Shown here: positions 8,205-18,568 of the stretch, piece by piece
Position numbering within the stretch: position 1 is the stretch's first letter
Layout: every line of letters starts with the position of its first letter
Notes under the pieces: generated by a model
What the model was told of the DNA's origin: nothing
Seen by the model: the letters and a program-made list of their open reading frames with translations, nothing else
The model's database searches: none
Source: Stanieria cyanosphaera PCC 7437
Lineage (GTDB): Bacteria; Cyanobacteriota; Cyanobacteriia; Cyanobacteriales; Xenococcaceae
DNA length: 64,000 nucleotides
Direction: 5' to 3'
NCBI RefSeq assembly: GCF_000317575.1
Contig: NC_019748.1
Location: forward strand, 1,194,001 to 1,258,000
Position numbers and translations under genes: made by a program

Positions 8205-8539
8205 TCAAGCTTTATAAGGTTTAAACCTTAATGGGCTAACTACAAGCCTGTCTATTGAGTTTCTATCAAAGATAGAGTCCTCAACTACTTTTCTCATTAT
8301 GTTTAATGCACCGTTTAAATCGCACAATAACGTTTACCGCTATTCGATTTAAACAAACCTCGTTTAACTCTTTTACCTAAGTACTTTTCTTGCTTCCCTA
8401 TTGACTCTAAATCAAAGAAACTGCACTTAGAGGTATAACTTTCCTCAACTAGGCTTACTCCTATCCCTGCCATTAAAGCTTTATATTCTAATTGCTGAAT
8501 AAAGCGTGCATGAGGAAAGTTAGTAAAGTTCTCTTTCAT
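8205..8539 (-). pseudogene. Remnant of an IS200/IS605-type TnpB (OrfB) gene
   Basis: Reading from 8539, the frame gives the TnpB C-terminal signature: PHARFIQQLEYKA, GIGVSLVEESYTSKCS and KRVKRGLFKSNSG. The frame then breaks; in another frame the sequence continues CDLNGALNIMRKV..., where a TnpB would read NADLNGALNI, and runs to a stop at 8205-8207. Only about the last 110 codons of a ~400-codon gene remain, so no guide-directed nuclease can be made. The 100 bp beyond 8205 could hold the old element end, but I see no clear terminal structure. Confidence 0.85.
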
Positions 8540-8612
8540 TAGAGAGATGATTATTTAGATATAAACCTTATATTCTACAACTATATATACAAAGTTAAAA
8601 TATTACTAAATC

Positions 8613-10205
8613 ATGGTAGATTTGGCAAATGATCCAAATGCTAAATTATTAGGGGCAGGCAGGTCTGGGAAAGTTTTTTTAATTAGAAACCAGACAGGTT
8701 TATTAGCAAGAAAAATATTTTACGCTGATAAAGTAGCTTATTTAATACATTATTTTTTCTTTGGTTCTCCAAATCCTTATATTTGGAATGAAGATGCTAT
8801 TAATTGTGCTTTTTATCGCCGTAGAATTCTTAGTTATTTGGTGCAGTTTTGGTTCGATCAAGACTTAAGAGTTGCAGAGGCAATTAGTACAAGTTGGAAC
8901 CAAAAGTTTAAAGCCTATCAAATGGATACAGAATTTATCCAAGGAAGACACGTAGCACTCCGACAACCTTTGAACCAAGAAAGAATAGGAGAATTATCTA
9001 CTTTAGTTCACCATATTATGATACCTCTACAAAACAAATTAATTCAAGCAGGCTTTGATGGATTAGTTTGGCAAGCAGGTAAAGGAACACCTACAGCTTT
9101 AAATAATTTTCTCTTAACCAGTAACATTTCTGATCAATATAGTTTTGTTTGGATCGATTTAGAGTCAGGTGTACCAGCTTTATTTCCCTTAAATTTTTTG
9201 GCATTAATTTCATTCTACTTACCTAAATCAATTAAACATGGACGCGCATTGTTTGATGATGTAGATACTCAGAAGTTAAAACAATATGTTAACAATTTTC
9301 AGGTTAACTTGAAACAAACAATAGGAACTCAACAATTTAATGAACTTGTCGAATACATCGATCAATTAGAGTTGCATCAAAAAAAATGGAAATCCATGAA
9401 AAGAGTTGATCGAAGTATTCAATATCAACTCAAAAAAGAATTAATTACCAAACAACAAGCTAGTTGGTATTCAAACCATCCATTACTTTGGTATAGACGA
9501 GAATTTTTCCGCATTTTAGGAGAAGTTTTCAACAATGTTTTAATTAAATTACCTATCCGTATATTTAATAAACTGATACAAATTCGCTATAAACTTTTTG
9601 TGTCGAGATTTAGAAAATTTCTTTTTTCTCAACGCTACCGATTAACCATAGCTAAAAATTATGTGGCCAAACGTATTAATATTTGGCAAGATAGAAAACA
9701 GCTAAAAAATGAAGAAGCCGATGATTTCTTAAAGCATCTAAATCGTGAAACCAGCAGTGAATATTTAAATGATTTTGGTGTTCATCTTGGCATTAAGATT
9801 TTGATTAAAATTACTGAATATTTAGTTATACCGCTACTATATTTAATTGGCTTAATTGATGAGCTATTTTTTATTACCTGGCTGATTTTAGGAGGGCCAA
9901 TCTATCGAACTGTGTATACCTCTTGGAGAGTAATTCAATCATTTATAAACAGAAAAGAAATTCCTTGGATTGCTTTTTTAGTTGGATTAATACCTACAAT
10001 TGGTATTTTGGCTTATCCCTGTCAGCTTATTTATTCAGCACAAGGTAAAAAGAAAAAGATTGCTCAATTTATTGTGTACGATTTCTTTAGTGTAATCGGA
10101 GAAAAAATTCCTGGATGGGGCGGAACAGATACTCAAACAGAACACTTTTTTAATCATCTCGCCGATAAAATTGCTCGTCACAAAAATCGGACAAAAAGTT
10201 TGTAA
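8613..10205 (+). CDS. Large membrane protein with a divergent kinase-like N-terminus
   Basis: The family is not known to me. The 530-residue protein begins with a glycine-rich loop, LGAGRSGKVFLI, and then LARKIF, in the positions of the P-loop and Lys of a protein kinase. Later PTALNNFLL and FVWIDLESG (about residues 165-190) could be the catalytic-loop Asn and the metal-binding Asp. No HRD motif is seen. The middle is basic and helical, and the C-terminal ~150 residues hold two or three hydrophobic segments. A kinase-like or pseudokinase role is inference. It is 60 bp before the lipoprotein gene in the same direction. Confidence 0.6.
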   Translation: MVDLANDPNAKLLGAGRSGKVFLIRNQTGLLARKIFYADKVAYLIHYFFFGSPNPYIWNEDAINCAFYRRRILSYLVQFWFDQDLRVAEAISTSWNQKFKAYQMDTEFIQGRHVALRQPLNQERIGELSTLVHHIMIPLQNKLIQAGFDGLVWQAGKGTPTALNNFLLTSNISDQYSFVWIDLESGVPALFPLNFLALISFYLPKSIKHGRALFDDVDTQKLKQYVNNFQVNLKQTIGTQQFNELVEYIDQLELHQKKWKSMKRVDRSIQYQLKKELITKQQASWYSNHPLLWYRREFFRILGEVFNNVLIKLPIRIFNKLIQIRYKLFVSRFRKFLFSQRYRLTIAKNYVAKRINIWQDRKQLKNEEADDFLKHLNRETSSEYLNDFGVHLGIKILIKITEYLVIPLLYLIGLIDELFFITWLILGGPIYRTVYTSWRVIQSFINRKEIPWIAFLVGLIPTIGILAYPCQLIYSAQGKKKKIAQFIVYDFFSVIGEKIPGWGGTDTQTEHFFNHLADKIARHKNRTKSL

Positions 10206-10265
10206 ATTATCAAATTTGAAATTTAAAAATTGTTTTTGCTTTTGTTTCAATTCTTGTAAAGATTG

Positions 10266-10976
10266 ATGAAAAATAATTTTCAACTCTGGTGTATCGGTTT
10301 GTGCTATAGCTCTTTACTGGTTTTAACAAGCTGTCAGCCCAACCAAGAACTTAATAATATTAATGTTGAGAATTTCACGGTTGAGCAAGATGTTAACAAT
10401 TTACGTCGTGGCAAGGGTTCGCCAATTATTGTCTTTGGGGATAGTATCACTGCGGGTGCAGGAGTAGGAACAGAGGCTGCTTATCCCCATATTCTGAGTA
10501 CTAGTTTAGATCTACTAATTTTAAACCAAGGCAGAGGTGGTGATACAACAGCAACAGCCTTGACTCGCTTACAGCAAGATGTGCTTTCCCAAGAGCCTTG
10601 GCTAGTAATTGTTGCCCTTGGAGGTAATGATTTTTTACAACAAGTTCCCCTAGCACAAACAGAACAAAATCTCAGACAAATTATAACTCGCATTCAACAG
10701 GCAAGGCACTGTGCGATCGCGGTTGTGCTTGGGATGAATGTCGAACCGTTTAATGGAGATTACAAAAAAATGTATGAACGGGTGGCAAAGGATACTCAAG
10801 CTTATTTAATTCCTGAGGTTTTAGCTGGTTTAAACAACCCACGCTATCTATACGATAGAATTCACCCTAATCAAATAGGACATCAAATTATAGCTAACCG
10901 AATTGCTCAAAGGTTAACTCTACTTTTGGATAAAGCAACTTTTCCAACCAATTACTCATGCGTTTCAATAAGGTAA
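10266..10976 (+). CDS. SGNH/GDSL-type esterase lipoprotein
   Basis: This 236-residue protein starts with a lipoprotein signal peptide ending LVLTSC (lipobox Cys). The mature part has the SGNH hydrolase blocks in order: FGDSITAG (catalytic Ser), GRGGDTT (Gly), ALGGNDFL (Asn) and DRIHPNQIGH (Asp and His). It resembles TesA-type arylesterase/thioesterase I but is lipid-anchored, so it would act on acyl esters at the cell envelope. I use the ATG at 10266; a TTG lies just before it. It may be co-transcribed with the kinase-like gene upstream. Confidence 0.88.
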   Translation: MKNNFQLWCIGLCYSSLLVLTSCQPNQELNNINVENFTVEQDVNNLRRGKGSPIIVFGDSITAGAGVGTEAAYPHILSTSLDLLILNQGRGGDTTATALTRLQQDVLSQEPWLVIVALGGNDFLQQVPLAQTEQNLRQIITRIQQARHCAIAVVLGMNVEPFNGDYKKMYERVAKDTQAYLIPEVLAGLNNPRYLYDRIHPNQIGHQIIANRIAQRLTLLLDKATFPTNYSCVSIR

Positions 10977-11236
10977 AAAGGTAAAGATTAACCATACCAA
11001 ACTTGTAATTTGTAATTATTATTCACTTTTGAGTCACATTTGTTTTCTAAGCTTTTTTAGAGCCATTTTGTAAAGCTCAAACATAAATGTTAAGAATTAA
11101 AGCTTCAGCATTGATGTCTATTTTCTCTATTTATTTAGAATAAAAGGTTGTCTGTATTCGTTTTTTTTGCCCTTCTTAATTAAGATTTTTACTTGCATAA
11201 TTCTGTTGTTCAATTTAAATATAGGAGTTGGAATGA

Positions 11237-13231
11237 ATGAGACGTTTTTTCCCCACTAAAACACTTAATAACTGTCACTCAAGTTCTCAAGAAACACACC
11301 AAGAGTATGAAGATATTATTGTTGTAGATCAGCCAATGCAAATTTCTTTAAACAATCTTGCACCTTCCGATCAAGCAATAGTTAGTTTTAAAACACGAGG
11401 AGAAATCGAAGTTTACTCTAGCACAAACCAACTGATTACTAGCTTAAATCCTGTTCCTGTTAGGGAAATACCAGAAATTACTTTACTAGCGAGAACTTTT
11501 AGCGATCGCATTTTAGACCGTTGTTTACAAATAACTTTTCAAGATGATGCTTGTTGTCAACTAAGTCAAGTTTTAATCAAACTAACCTGTGTGCGAATTT
11601 GTTTAGATGTGGATGCGGATCGAGATGGGGTAATTGAAGAAGATCATCCCCATAAAGGAGATTGGCAATGGGGGATTAATGGCCATGGTGCAGTCTTATT
11701 AGTCAATAATGATCGCGGTCTTAATTATTCCGATGAGCAACAGAAACAAGAAGATCAATCTATTCAAAGACTACTAGCTCTCAAAGATTTGAGCTTTATG
11801 AGTGTTCGTCGAGTTGGCTTAAAAAAGTTACCTGCCGAGTGTCAACTTTGCCTGTCAGTCGATCAAGATATTGCTAAACGTATTCGTATTTATGATCAAT
11901 TAGAGCAAAGAGGAGATCAGTTAATTGGTTCGGGAAAAGCAACAGCCCAACTTAAGGATACGGATCGAGACATTATCCTAGCTATTGAAGGACTCAGTTA
12001 TCCTGATTTTGATTTCGATGGCATGGTTGAGATTACTTTAAGTCTGGTGAAACAGGGAGAAATACTCTACAGCGATCGCGTAATTTTTCGAGTCGCACCT
12101 TGGATCATGACTCCTAATACCTTAGCTCCAATTACTGTTTTTGTTTCTCGTTTATCAAATGGAAAAAACGAACAATTTATCGACGAACTCAGAAAAGTTG
12201 TCGGCAAAGCCAATGCACAAATAGATCCTGTTCCTTTTGAGTTTCATCAAGATGATCCTTGGATGCGAGACGAAATTGAAATTGGTTACACTCAAGCACC
12301 TGGACACTTCATACACGTAATACTTGATTCACCACGCGATCGCGGATTAGATCATTTTGCTCAACGTCAATTAATCGGAACTGATTTTGGTTATGTAGTT
12401 CGCAAAAGTCGTTATTGCGCGACAAAATTAGATTCTTTTGGCAATTTAGAAGTTTCTCCACCAGTAACCGTAAATGGGATTAATTATCCCTTTGGTCGTC
12501 TAATCTTTGGAGGAACACGTCCAGAAATTATTCATCAACCGCGTCGTATGTTAAAAGTTGTGCGGGATTTTCTTTACGCTCAAAAAATTCAAGCCCCCTT
12601 GGAAATCTTTTCCGATTGGTTAAGTGTAGGACATATAGACGAATTCATGACTTTTGTTCCTGCATCAACAAGTAAAGGATTTAAATTACTTCTAGCTAGT
12701 ACTGACAAGTCTTATGAGCTTCTTAAACAGTTACGCGATCAAGGACAGGCTCAGATATTGTTACGACAAGGAAAACAACTTAATGACCAACCTGCTGATA
12801 TTAGTGTGGCAGATGTTCTCAATAATCAAGAGTTAACTAGCCAAAACCAACGTTTTCAAGAATATATTAACTGGAATCGAGAGGTTTTGAAACAGGAATT
12901 AGGTTTAGATGAGGAAGATATTATCGACATACCTGCTTTGTTTCAAGATGATGGCGATGGGCGTGCCGAAACCTTTTTTCCCAACATGGTCAATCTAATC
13001 GTTCTCAATCAGCATCTTGCTATTCCCAAACCATTCGGGCCAAAAATCAAGGATCAATGTCAATTTGAAGCTTATGTTAAAAGAGTTTTAGAACCTTTGG
13101 GTAAAGAATGTCACTTTATTGATGATTGGGAGCCTTATTTTCGCGGTGGTGGAGAAATTCATTGTGGTACTAATACCAGACGACAACCGTTTACTCAAAA
13201 ATGGTGGGAAATTGAACCGAATTTTCTTTAG
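11237..13231 (+). CDS. Protein-arginine deiminase (vertebrate-type PAD)
   Basis: At 664 residues this is almost the length of human PAD4. A middle domain holds a calcium-site-like stretch (DADRDGVIEEDHP, then WGINGHGAVLLVN), very similar to vertebrate PAD_M. The catalytic domain keeps all four active-site residues: Asp345 in WMRDEIEIGY, His466 and Asp468 in VGHIDEFMTF, and Cys643 in IHCGTNTRR. PADs turn peptidyl-arginine into citrulline, usually with calcium. The family occurs in some cyanobacteria, which have been proposed as the source of the animal genes. No signal peptide is seen, so it is probably cytoplasmic. The ATG at 11237 follows AGGAG nine bases upstream. It stands alone. Confidence 0.95.
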   Translation: MRRFFPTKTLNNCHSSSQETHQEYEDIIVVDQPMQISLNNLAPSDQAIVSFKTRGEIEVYSSTNQLITSLNPVPVREIPEITLLARTFSDRILDRCLQITFQDDACCQLSQVLIKLTCVRICLDVDADRDGVIEEDHPHKGDWQWGINGHGAVLLVNNDRGLNYSDEQQKQEDQSIQRLLALKDLSFMSVRRVGLKKLPAECQLCLSVDQDIAKRIRIYDQLEQRGDQLIGSGKATAQLKDTDRDIILAIEGLSYPDFDFDGMVEITLSLVKQGEILYSDRVIFRVAPWIMTPNTLAPITVFVSRLSNGKNEQFIDELRKVVGKANAQIDPVPFEFHQDDPWMRDEIEIGYTQAPGHFIHVILDSPRDRGLDHFAQRQLIGTDFGYVVRKSRYCATKLDSFGNLEVSPPVTVNGINYPFGRLIFGGTRPEIIHQPRRMLKVVRDFLYAQKIQAPLEIFSDWLSVGHIDEFMTFVPASTSKGFKLLLASTDKSYELLKQLRDQGQAQILLRQGKQLNDQPADISVADVLNNQELTSQNQRFQEYINWNREVLKQELGLDEEDIIDIPALFQDDGDGRAETFFPNMVNLIVLNQHLAIPKPFGPKIKDQCQFEAYVKRVLEPLGKECHFIDDWEPYFRGGGEIHCGTNTRRQPFTQKWWEIEPNFL

Positions 13232-13376
13232 GCATATTATTTGAGGCTATAGAAAGACTCACTGTCATTTTTGATTCACATTTATTGTTAATACTGTAGC
13301 TACGGCGAATTTGATTGGCTATGAGTCATAAAGTGAAGTAGTAATTCGCTTTGTGAAGCAATAGTTAATATGCTTC

Positions 13377-13433
13377 CTTAAACCCATATTTTTGAAATTT
13401 TGTTGAGTAATATGCGGGGTTTAAGAATTTTTT
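13377..13433 (+). promoter_or_regulatory. Inverted repeat in the mgtE leader
   Basis: CTTAAACCC at 13377-13385 pairs with GGGTTTAAG at 13417-13425, followed by AATTTTTT. A second pair, TTTGCCA near 13436 and TGGCAAA near 13490, comes next. This could be an attenuator or metal-sensing leader for mgtE, but it does not show the conserved M-box elements I would look for. The gap from 13232 holds no gene. Confidence 0.35.
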
Positions 13434-13526
13434 GATTTGCCAAAGTAGAAATTTTTGAGTTCAGTCGTATAGTTTTTTTGTATTAATCTGGCAAAATTGG
13501 CATTAACTTGATCAAGGAGATTTGTT

Positions 13527-14924
13527 TTGGCTGAAAATCAACCTTTTTCTTTACGGCAATCAAGTATTTCTCGACAAGAACTGGTCGAGTTAGTAAGATC
13601 GCAACTTGAAGCCTTACTACAACAGGGGAACTTCCCAGGAGCAAAAGCTTTATTAGTACCTGTCCAACCTGCGGATATTGCCGAAGCTATTGAAGGTTTG
13701 CCAAAGGCGATGCAGGCTATTGCTTTCCGTCTACTTTCCAAGCAAGAAGCAATTGAAGTCTATGAATATCTTGACCCTAGTGTCCAGCAGTCTTTGATTA
13801 CAGAATTGAGAGATCAAGAAGTCTTAGATATTGTAGACAAAATGTCGCCAGATGACCGAGTAAGATTATTTGACGAGTTACCTGCCAAAGTTGTTCGGCA
13901 ACTACTGCAACAATTAAGTCCATCAGAACGTGAAGCAACTTCCTTACTTTTAGGCTACAAAGTAGGTACTGCTGGTCGGATCATGACCACAGAATACCTA
14001 GCAGTGAAAGAAGATTTAACAGTTAGCCAAACTATCGAGCGGGTTAGGGTTTTAGCTAATACTAGCGAAATTATTTACTATCTGTATGTAACTGACAGAG
14101 AACGTCGTCTTACAGGAATTGTTTCCTTTAGAGATTTAGTGATTGCCTCCTCAGAACAAAGACTGAGTGAAATTATGACCCGTGATGTAATTTTTGTTCA
14201 CACAGATACAGATCAAGAAGAAGTAGCCCAAATTATTCAACGTTACGATTTAGTAGCTGTGCCTGTAGTAGATACAGAAAATCGTTTAGTTGGGATTGTA
14301 ACGGTGGATGATGTCCTCGATATTGTAGAGCAAGAAGCTACCGAAGACATTTACGCTTTAGGAGGAGTGGAAGCTGGCGACGATAACTATTTCCAGAAAA
14401 ACATCTTCACAGCAGCGCGCAAACGGGTAGTTTGGTTATTTGTGCTTTTACTTGCTAATACTGGCACTACTGCCGTGATCAGCGCGCAGGAAAATGTATT
14501 AGAACAAGTAGTTGCTCTAGCTGCTTTTATTCCTTTATTGATTGATGCAGGAGGAAACGTCGGAGCGCAGTCGTCCACAGTGGTAATTCGAGGACTCAAT
14601 CTCAAAACTGTAGGAATTAAAAAAGCTTTGCAGGTAATTACTAAAGAAACATTGACTGGGGTGTTATTAGGAGTAATGCTAGGTATTGCCGTAATTTTTT
14701 GGGCTTACTTTCTTGAAGGTAGTTTGCCCATAGCACTAACGGTTGGGATTAGTTTAATGGCGATCGCGATTTTAGCTGCTGTATCAGGTTCTGGTTTACC
14801 TTTTTTGTTTGGTGCGTTGGGTTTAGACCCTGCTTTGATGTCTGCTCCCTTTATCACTTCGGTAGTCGATGTTTTGGGCGTTTTTATTTATTTAACTTTA
14901 GCCAGAACAATTTTACAACTTTAA
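13527..14924 (+). CDS. mgtE: Magnesium transporter MgtE
   Basis: The 465-residue protein has the standard MgtE order. First comes the N-terminal superhelical domain (about 1-145; [22 protein letters not shown] type repeats), then two CBS domains (about 145-270) containing [10 protein letters not shown] and VDDVLDIV, and then five membrane helices with the family motif around [13 protein letters not shown]. It forms a Mg2+-gated channel for Mg2+ entry. The TTG start at 13527 is supported by AAGGAGA six bases upstream, and no better ATG is near. Its stop overlaps the end of the convergent DUF255 gene by 4 bp. Confidence 0.93.
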   Translation: MAENQPFSLRQSSISRQELVELVRSQLEALLQQGNFPGAKALLVPVQPADIAEAIEGLPKAMQAIAFRLLSKQEAIEVYEYLDPSVQQSLITELRDQEVLDIVDKMSPDDRVRLFDELPAKVVRQLLQQLSPSEREATSLLLGYKVGTAGRIMTTEYLAVKEDLTVSQTIERVRVLANTSEIIYYLYVTDRERRLTGIVSFRDLVIASSEQRLSEIMTRDVIFVHTDTDQEEVAQIIQRYDLVAVPVVDTENRLVGIVTVDDVLDIVEQEATEDIYALGGVEAGDDNYFQKNIFTAARKRVVWLFVLLLANTGTTAVISAQENVLEQVVALAAFIPLLIDAGGNVGAQSSTVVIRGLNLKTVGIKKALQVITKETLTGVLLGVMLGIAVIFWAYFLEGSLPIALTVGISLMAIAILAAVSGSGLPFLFGALGLDPALMSAPFITSVVDVLGVFIYLTLARTILQL

Positions 14925-16975
14925 TAATTAAATTGCTTTAGTTGAGCTAATAACTGTTCTTGAGTTTGGGCTGGTTCTAAACAAGTTAAACCACGACAAA
15001 CTAAACCAATTGCACCATTAGGTAGCTCCGTTTCTAGACGATAAACAGTGGTGGGAAAATATTGAGAAATCAATTTAGATAACTGTTGTGAAGACGTTTT
15101 AACTACAGTACCATTGCAAAACCAATCTAATGCCACAAACAGAGTCGGACAAGCTTGAGGCGATCGCGTCATCACACTACTAAAGGCTTGTAAGGCTTGT
15201 TCAGCGCGGTCTAAGTATTCCAGATTATCTGTCAGTAGAGACAAACGAACTAAATTGGTAACCGCAACTCCATTCGCAGCAGGAGTAGCATTATCAATAT
15301 AACTGCGTTCTTGAATTAATAGCTCTTGGTTAGCATCAGTATTGCTGCTGTTGTAGTAACCACCCATTTCATTACTCCACAGCAGTTGATCAAATTCAGT
15401 TTGTATTCGCACTGCTTGTTCTAACCATTGGGATTTTTCTGGAGTAGCAGCTTGTAAATCTAACAAAGCTTTAATAAATAGGGCATAATCTTCTGATTGG
15501 GCTGGAACTTGCGCTAAACCATCATAATTGAGACGATGAAAACGCTCATCAAGCCATTGATGTTGCAGAATAAAATTAGTCGCAGTAACGGCTAAATCTA
15601 AATATAACTGATTCCCAAACACTGCATAAACTCTGGCTAAACCAGAAATTACTATGCTATTCCAAGCCACAATCATCTTGGTGTCTGTTACAGGAGGAAT
15701 ACGCCCTTGCCAAGGTGTTGTTTTAGCTTCGTGATTATTTCTTGCTGGTGTAAAGATAGCTAAAGATTCTTTTGCTTGACCATAACGAATGGTAAATAAT
15801 TTTTCCAGGGTATTTGTTAAACTATCGGATAAATTTCCTGACTGACGACGTTGTAAAACGTTTTTACCTTCAAAATTTCCCTCTACACTAACCGTAAATT
15901 CTGTTTGTAGTTCGGTCAATTCTTCAGCAGTTAAATTATCTGCCAATTCTTGATAATTCCAGACATAAAAAGACCCTTCTTCTGGTTCAACTGCATCTAC
16001 ATCAACAAAACTATCGGCATCTTGAGCAGCATAAAAATAACCATTCGGTGCAGTCATTTCTCGTTTTAGCCAGTTTACTGTCTCTGTAACAGCCAAAGCA
16101 ATTTCAGGTTCTTGACAGCCTGCACTCCATAAATTAGCCAAATATTCCAAAATTTGCCCATTATCGTAGAGCATTTTCTCAAAATGGGGAACTGTCCATG
16201 TTGGATCTACCGTGTAGCGATGAAAACCTCCTCCAACATGATCGTAAATTCCACCTAAAACTAAGTCTTTGCCTCGTTGCCAGGATAACTCTTGAGGATT
16301 ATATCGAAACTCTTGCTTAAATCGACTTCCTTGTAACGCTAAAGTTGCATAGGGAATCATCGGAAAACTAGGACGACCAAGATCGTTAGGACTAATGACT
16401 CCTGTATTAGTTTCTATTCCTGCAAATAATAACTGTTTAGTTAACGAATCTGGAGTTTCTAAAGGTAAAACGGTTGATTGCTGTAAATGACTAAGAATTT
16501 CTGTTTTAAAATGTTCTAATTTGGCTTTGTCTTCTTGATAAAAACGCAATACTGCTTGCAAAACATCTAAAAAACCAGGTCGATTGTAACGAGGTTGTAG
16601 CGGAAAATAAGTACCACCATAAAAAGGCACTAAATCACCCGGAGTCAAAAAGATATTCAGAGGCCAACCACCTTGACCAGTCATCATTTGCACAGCTTGC
16701 ATATAAATGCTATCTAAGTCTGGTCGTTCTTCTCGGTCGACTTTGATTGCCACAAAATTAACGTTGAGATACTCTGCGATCGCTTGATCTGAAAATGCTT
16801 CACCTTCCATCACTGTACACCAGTGACAGCTAGAATAACCAATTGACAATAAAATCGGTTTATCTTCCCGTTCAGCCTTACTTAAAGCTTCATCACACCA
16901 ATACCACCAATCTATTGGATTATCTGCGTGTTTACGAAGATACAAACTTTGGGTTGAAGTAAGACGATTAGGCAT
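14921..16975 (-). CDS. DUF255 thioredoxin-like protein (YyaL/SSP411 family)
   Basis: This 684-residue protein starts with [16 protein letters not shown] and a thioredoxin-like domain containing SSCHWCTVM (a CxxC pair near residue 50). A long (alpha/alpha)6-type domain related to GlcNAc 2-epimerases and cellulases follows, with [23 protein letters not shown] and AQDADS. The family is widespread from bacteria to human SPATA20, but its reaction is not established. Length and motifs are intact. It converges with mgtE and stands about 160 bp from the next gene. Confidence 0.9.
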   Translation of the reverse strand: MPNRLTSTQSLYLRKHADNPIDWWYWCDEALSKAEREDKPILLSIGYSSCHWCTVMEGEAFSDQAIAEYLNVNFVAIKVDREERPDLDSIYMQAVQMMTGQGGWPLNIFLTPGDLVPFYGGTYFPLQPRYNRPGFLDVLQAVLRFYQEDKAKLEHFKTEILSHLQQSTVLPLETPDSLTKQLLFAGIETNTGVISPNDLGRPSFPMIPYATLALQGSRFKQEFRYNPQELSWQRGKDLVLGGIYDHVGGGFHRYTVDPTWTVPHFEKMLYDNGQILEYLANLWSAGCQEPEIALAVTETVNWLKREMTAPNGYFYAAQDADSFVDVDAVEPEEGSFYVWNYQELADNLTAEELTELQTEFTVSVEGNFEGKNVLQRRQSGNLSDSLTNTLEKLFTIRYGQAKESLAIFTPARNNHEAKTTPWQGRIPPVTDTKMIVAWNSIVISGLARVYAVFGNQLYLDLAVTATNFILQHQWLDERFHRLNYDGLAQVPAQSEDYALFIKALLDLQAATPEKSQWLEQAVRIQTEFDQLLWSNEMGGYYNSSNTDANQELLIQERSYIDNATPAANGVAVTNLVRLSLLTDNLEYLDRAEQALQAFSSVMTRSPQACPTLFVALDWFCNGTVVKTSSQQLSKLISQYFPTTVYRLETELPNGAIGLVCRGLTCLEPAQTQEQLLAQLKQFNY

Positions 16976-17134
16976 GAATAAAAATTATCGATATTCTTTG
17001 AATATTTCCGAATCTACAGAAGATGGTAAAACATATTTAATCTTTTTTCTATGAAAATCTATCCTTGGATAGGCATTAATTTTAAAGAATGATCTATAGA
17101 CATATATACAGAAAAATCAAGCTAACTAAGACAA

Positions 17135-17845
17135 TTAAGTTTCATTTTTCAAAGCAATCTTTTCTAATTCTTGCCAGTTTTTAATAATTATCTTGCCTCC
17201 TCTTTGATAGGTTATAAATTGATTCATTTTTTTAAATAAACGGACACATTCTTCATAGGTAATTCCTATACTTCTAGCTAGTTGATAATAAGAAATATTG
17301 ACATTGAGACAATCTCCTTGTTCAACAGAATGAGTACCATCTCGATGAGCATAATATTGAATCAAACGAATCAATCTTGCGATCGCTCTTTCGGAAATCA
17401 ATCCGTGTACTGTGTTATGAAGTTGTTGCAAACGTTGATTAAAAATTTCTAGTATTCGCAAAGCTATTTCTGGAGTGTGGCGAATTGCCTCTAACAAAGC
17501 CTCTCGTTCAATATTTAAAACTTGCGAGTCTACTTGACAAACTACCGTTGCTGGTGAGATGCCATTGCCAAATATTGCAGGTGCAGCAAAAATTTCTCCT
17601 GCGGGAATTAATCTGACAAAAGTTTCTTTGCCATTAGTCGCAGTTTTTTTAATTTGTAGAATACCTTCAATTAAAACATATAGTTGAGTCGGAAGGCGAT
17701 CGCCTTCTTGCATGACAATCTCATCTTTTTGGTATTCTTTAACGTAACTATAAGGAATTAAACTTTCTAATTGATTAGTTTCTAAATCGTGGAAAATTGA
17801 AATTTGTTTAAATTGTTCAATTGACGAGCAACCTTTAAAAAGCAT
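17135..17845 (-). CDS. Crp/Fnr-family transcription regulator
   Basis: This 236-residue protein has an N-terminal cyclic-nucleotide-binding-type jelly roll (about residues 20-130; EIVMQEGD, LYVLIEGILQI, GEIFAAPAIFG). A dimer helix follows, then a C-terminal winged helix-turn-helix (YYQLARSIGITYEECVRLFKKM). The phosphate-binding signature of true cAMP receptors is not clear, and there is no Cys cluster as in Fnr, so the effector is unknown. It is divergent from a GNAT gene across 106 bp and may control it and itself. Confidence 0.88.
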   Translation of the reverse strand: MLFKGCSSIEQFKQISIFHDLETNQLESLIPYSYVKEYQKDEIVMQEGDRLPTQLYVLIEGILQIKKTATNGKETFVRLIPAGEIFAAPAIFGNGISPATVVCQVDSQVLNIEREALLEAIRHTPEIALRILEIFNQRLQQLHNTVHGLISERAIARLIRLIQYYAHRDGTHSVEQGDCLNVNISYYQLARSIGITYEECVRLFKKMNQFITYQRGGKIIIKNWQELEKIALKNET

Positions 17846-17951
17846 CGATCAACAATAAATTTAATTTTGAAAAAATAGCTTCTAAAATTGAAAGAAAAAT
17901 TGCTATATATTTTAATTAACTCTTATTTGCCTGTGAATTATTTTAAAAAAG

Positions 17952-18392
17952 ATGGAAATTTTTCTAGCTCATTTGGAGCATCTTGAGGAAGTTTCGAGGT
18001 TGTTTGATCAATATCGCACTTTTTATCGGCAACCTTCTGATCTCAAAGCAGCGACACAATTTCTTCAAGAGCGTTTTCAGAAAAATGATTCCATTATCTT
18101 TTTAGCATCTGACAGAGGAAAAATGGTTGGGTTTACCCAGCTTTATCCTAGTTTCTCTTCAGTATCGATGAAACAAGTTTGGATTTTGAATGATTTATTT
18201 GTAGAAGAAACCAGTCGAAAAAAAGGAATTGCCAAATTACTTATGGATGCAGCAGAAGACTTTGCTCGACAAACAAAAGCGATCCGAATTGTTTTAGCAA
18301 CACAAACTTTTAATCTGGCAGCACAATCGCTTTACAAATCGCGTGGATATACTAAGGATGATGAATTTGAGCATTATACCTTACATTTATAG
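17952..18392 (+). CDS. GNAT-family N-acetyltransferase
   Basis: The 146-residue protein is a single GNAT domain: HLEHLEEVSRLFDQYR at the start, the strand pair IFLASDRGKMVGFTQLYP, the acetyl-CoA loop VEETSRKKGIAKLLMDAAE (RxxGxA pyrophosphate site) and the C-terminal LYKSRGYTKD. It transfers an acetyl group to a small amine or peptide whose identity is unknown. It is divergent from the Crp-type regulator. Confidence 0.88.
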   Translation: MEIFLAHLEHLEEVSRLFDQYRTFYRQPSDLKAATQFLQERFQKNDSIIFLASDRGKMVGFTQLYPSFSSVSMKQVWILNDLFVEETSRKKGIAKLLMDAAEDFARQTKAIRIVLATQTFNLAAQSLYKSRGYTKDDEFEHYTLHL

Positions 18393-18477
18393 CGACAGTA
18401 GAAAATTAATCTCAAATCTGTTAACCCGTTGAGATAAAGTTTTATCCAATTATCTTCTTCTGCCTTCTACTTTTTAC

Positions 18478-18518
18478 TTTGATCCTTCGTTTCACGTTTC
18501 TGACGCCGAAGCGCTTTT
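18478..18518 (+). repeat. 41-bp dispersed repeat, copy 1
   Basis: This segment is identical, base for base by eye, to 53153-53193 in the same orientation. It contains CGTTTCACG and ACGCCGAAGCGCT. It lies between the GNAT gene and a convergent small membrane protein gene. Confidence 0.9.
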
Positions 18519-18568
18519 TACTTTCTCTACTCAGATTATGGTTATTTAACAGGATGTGATCTTAAAAT

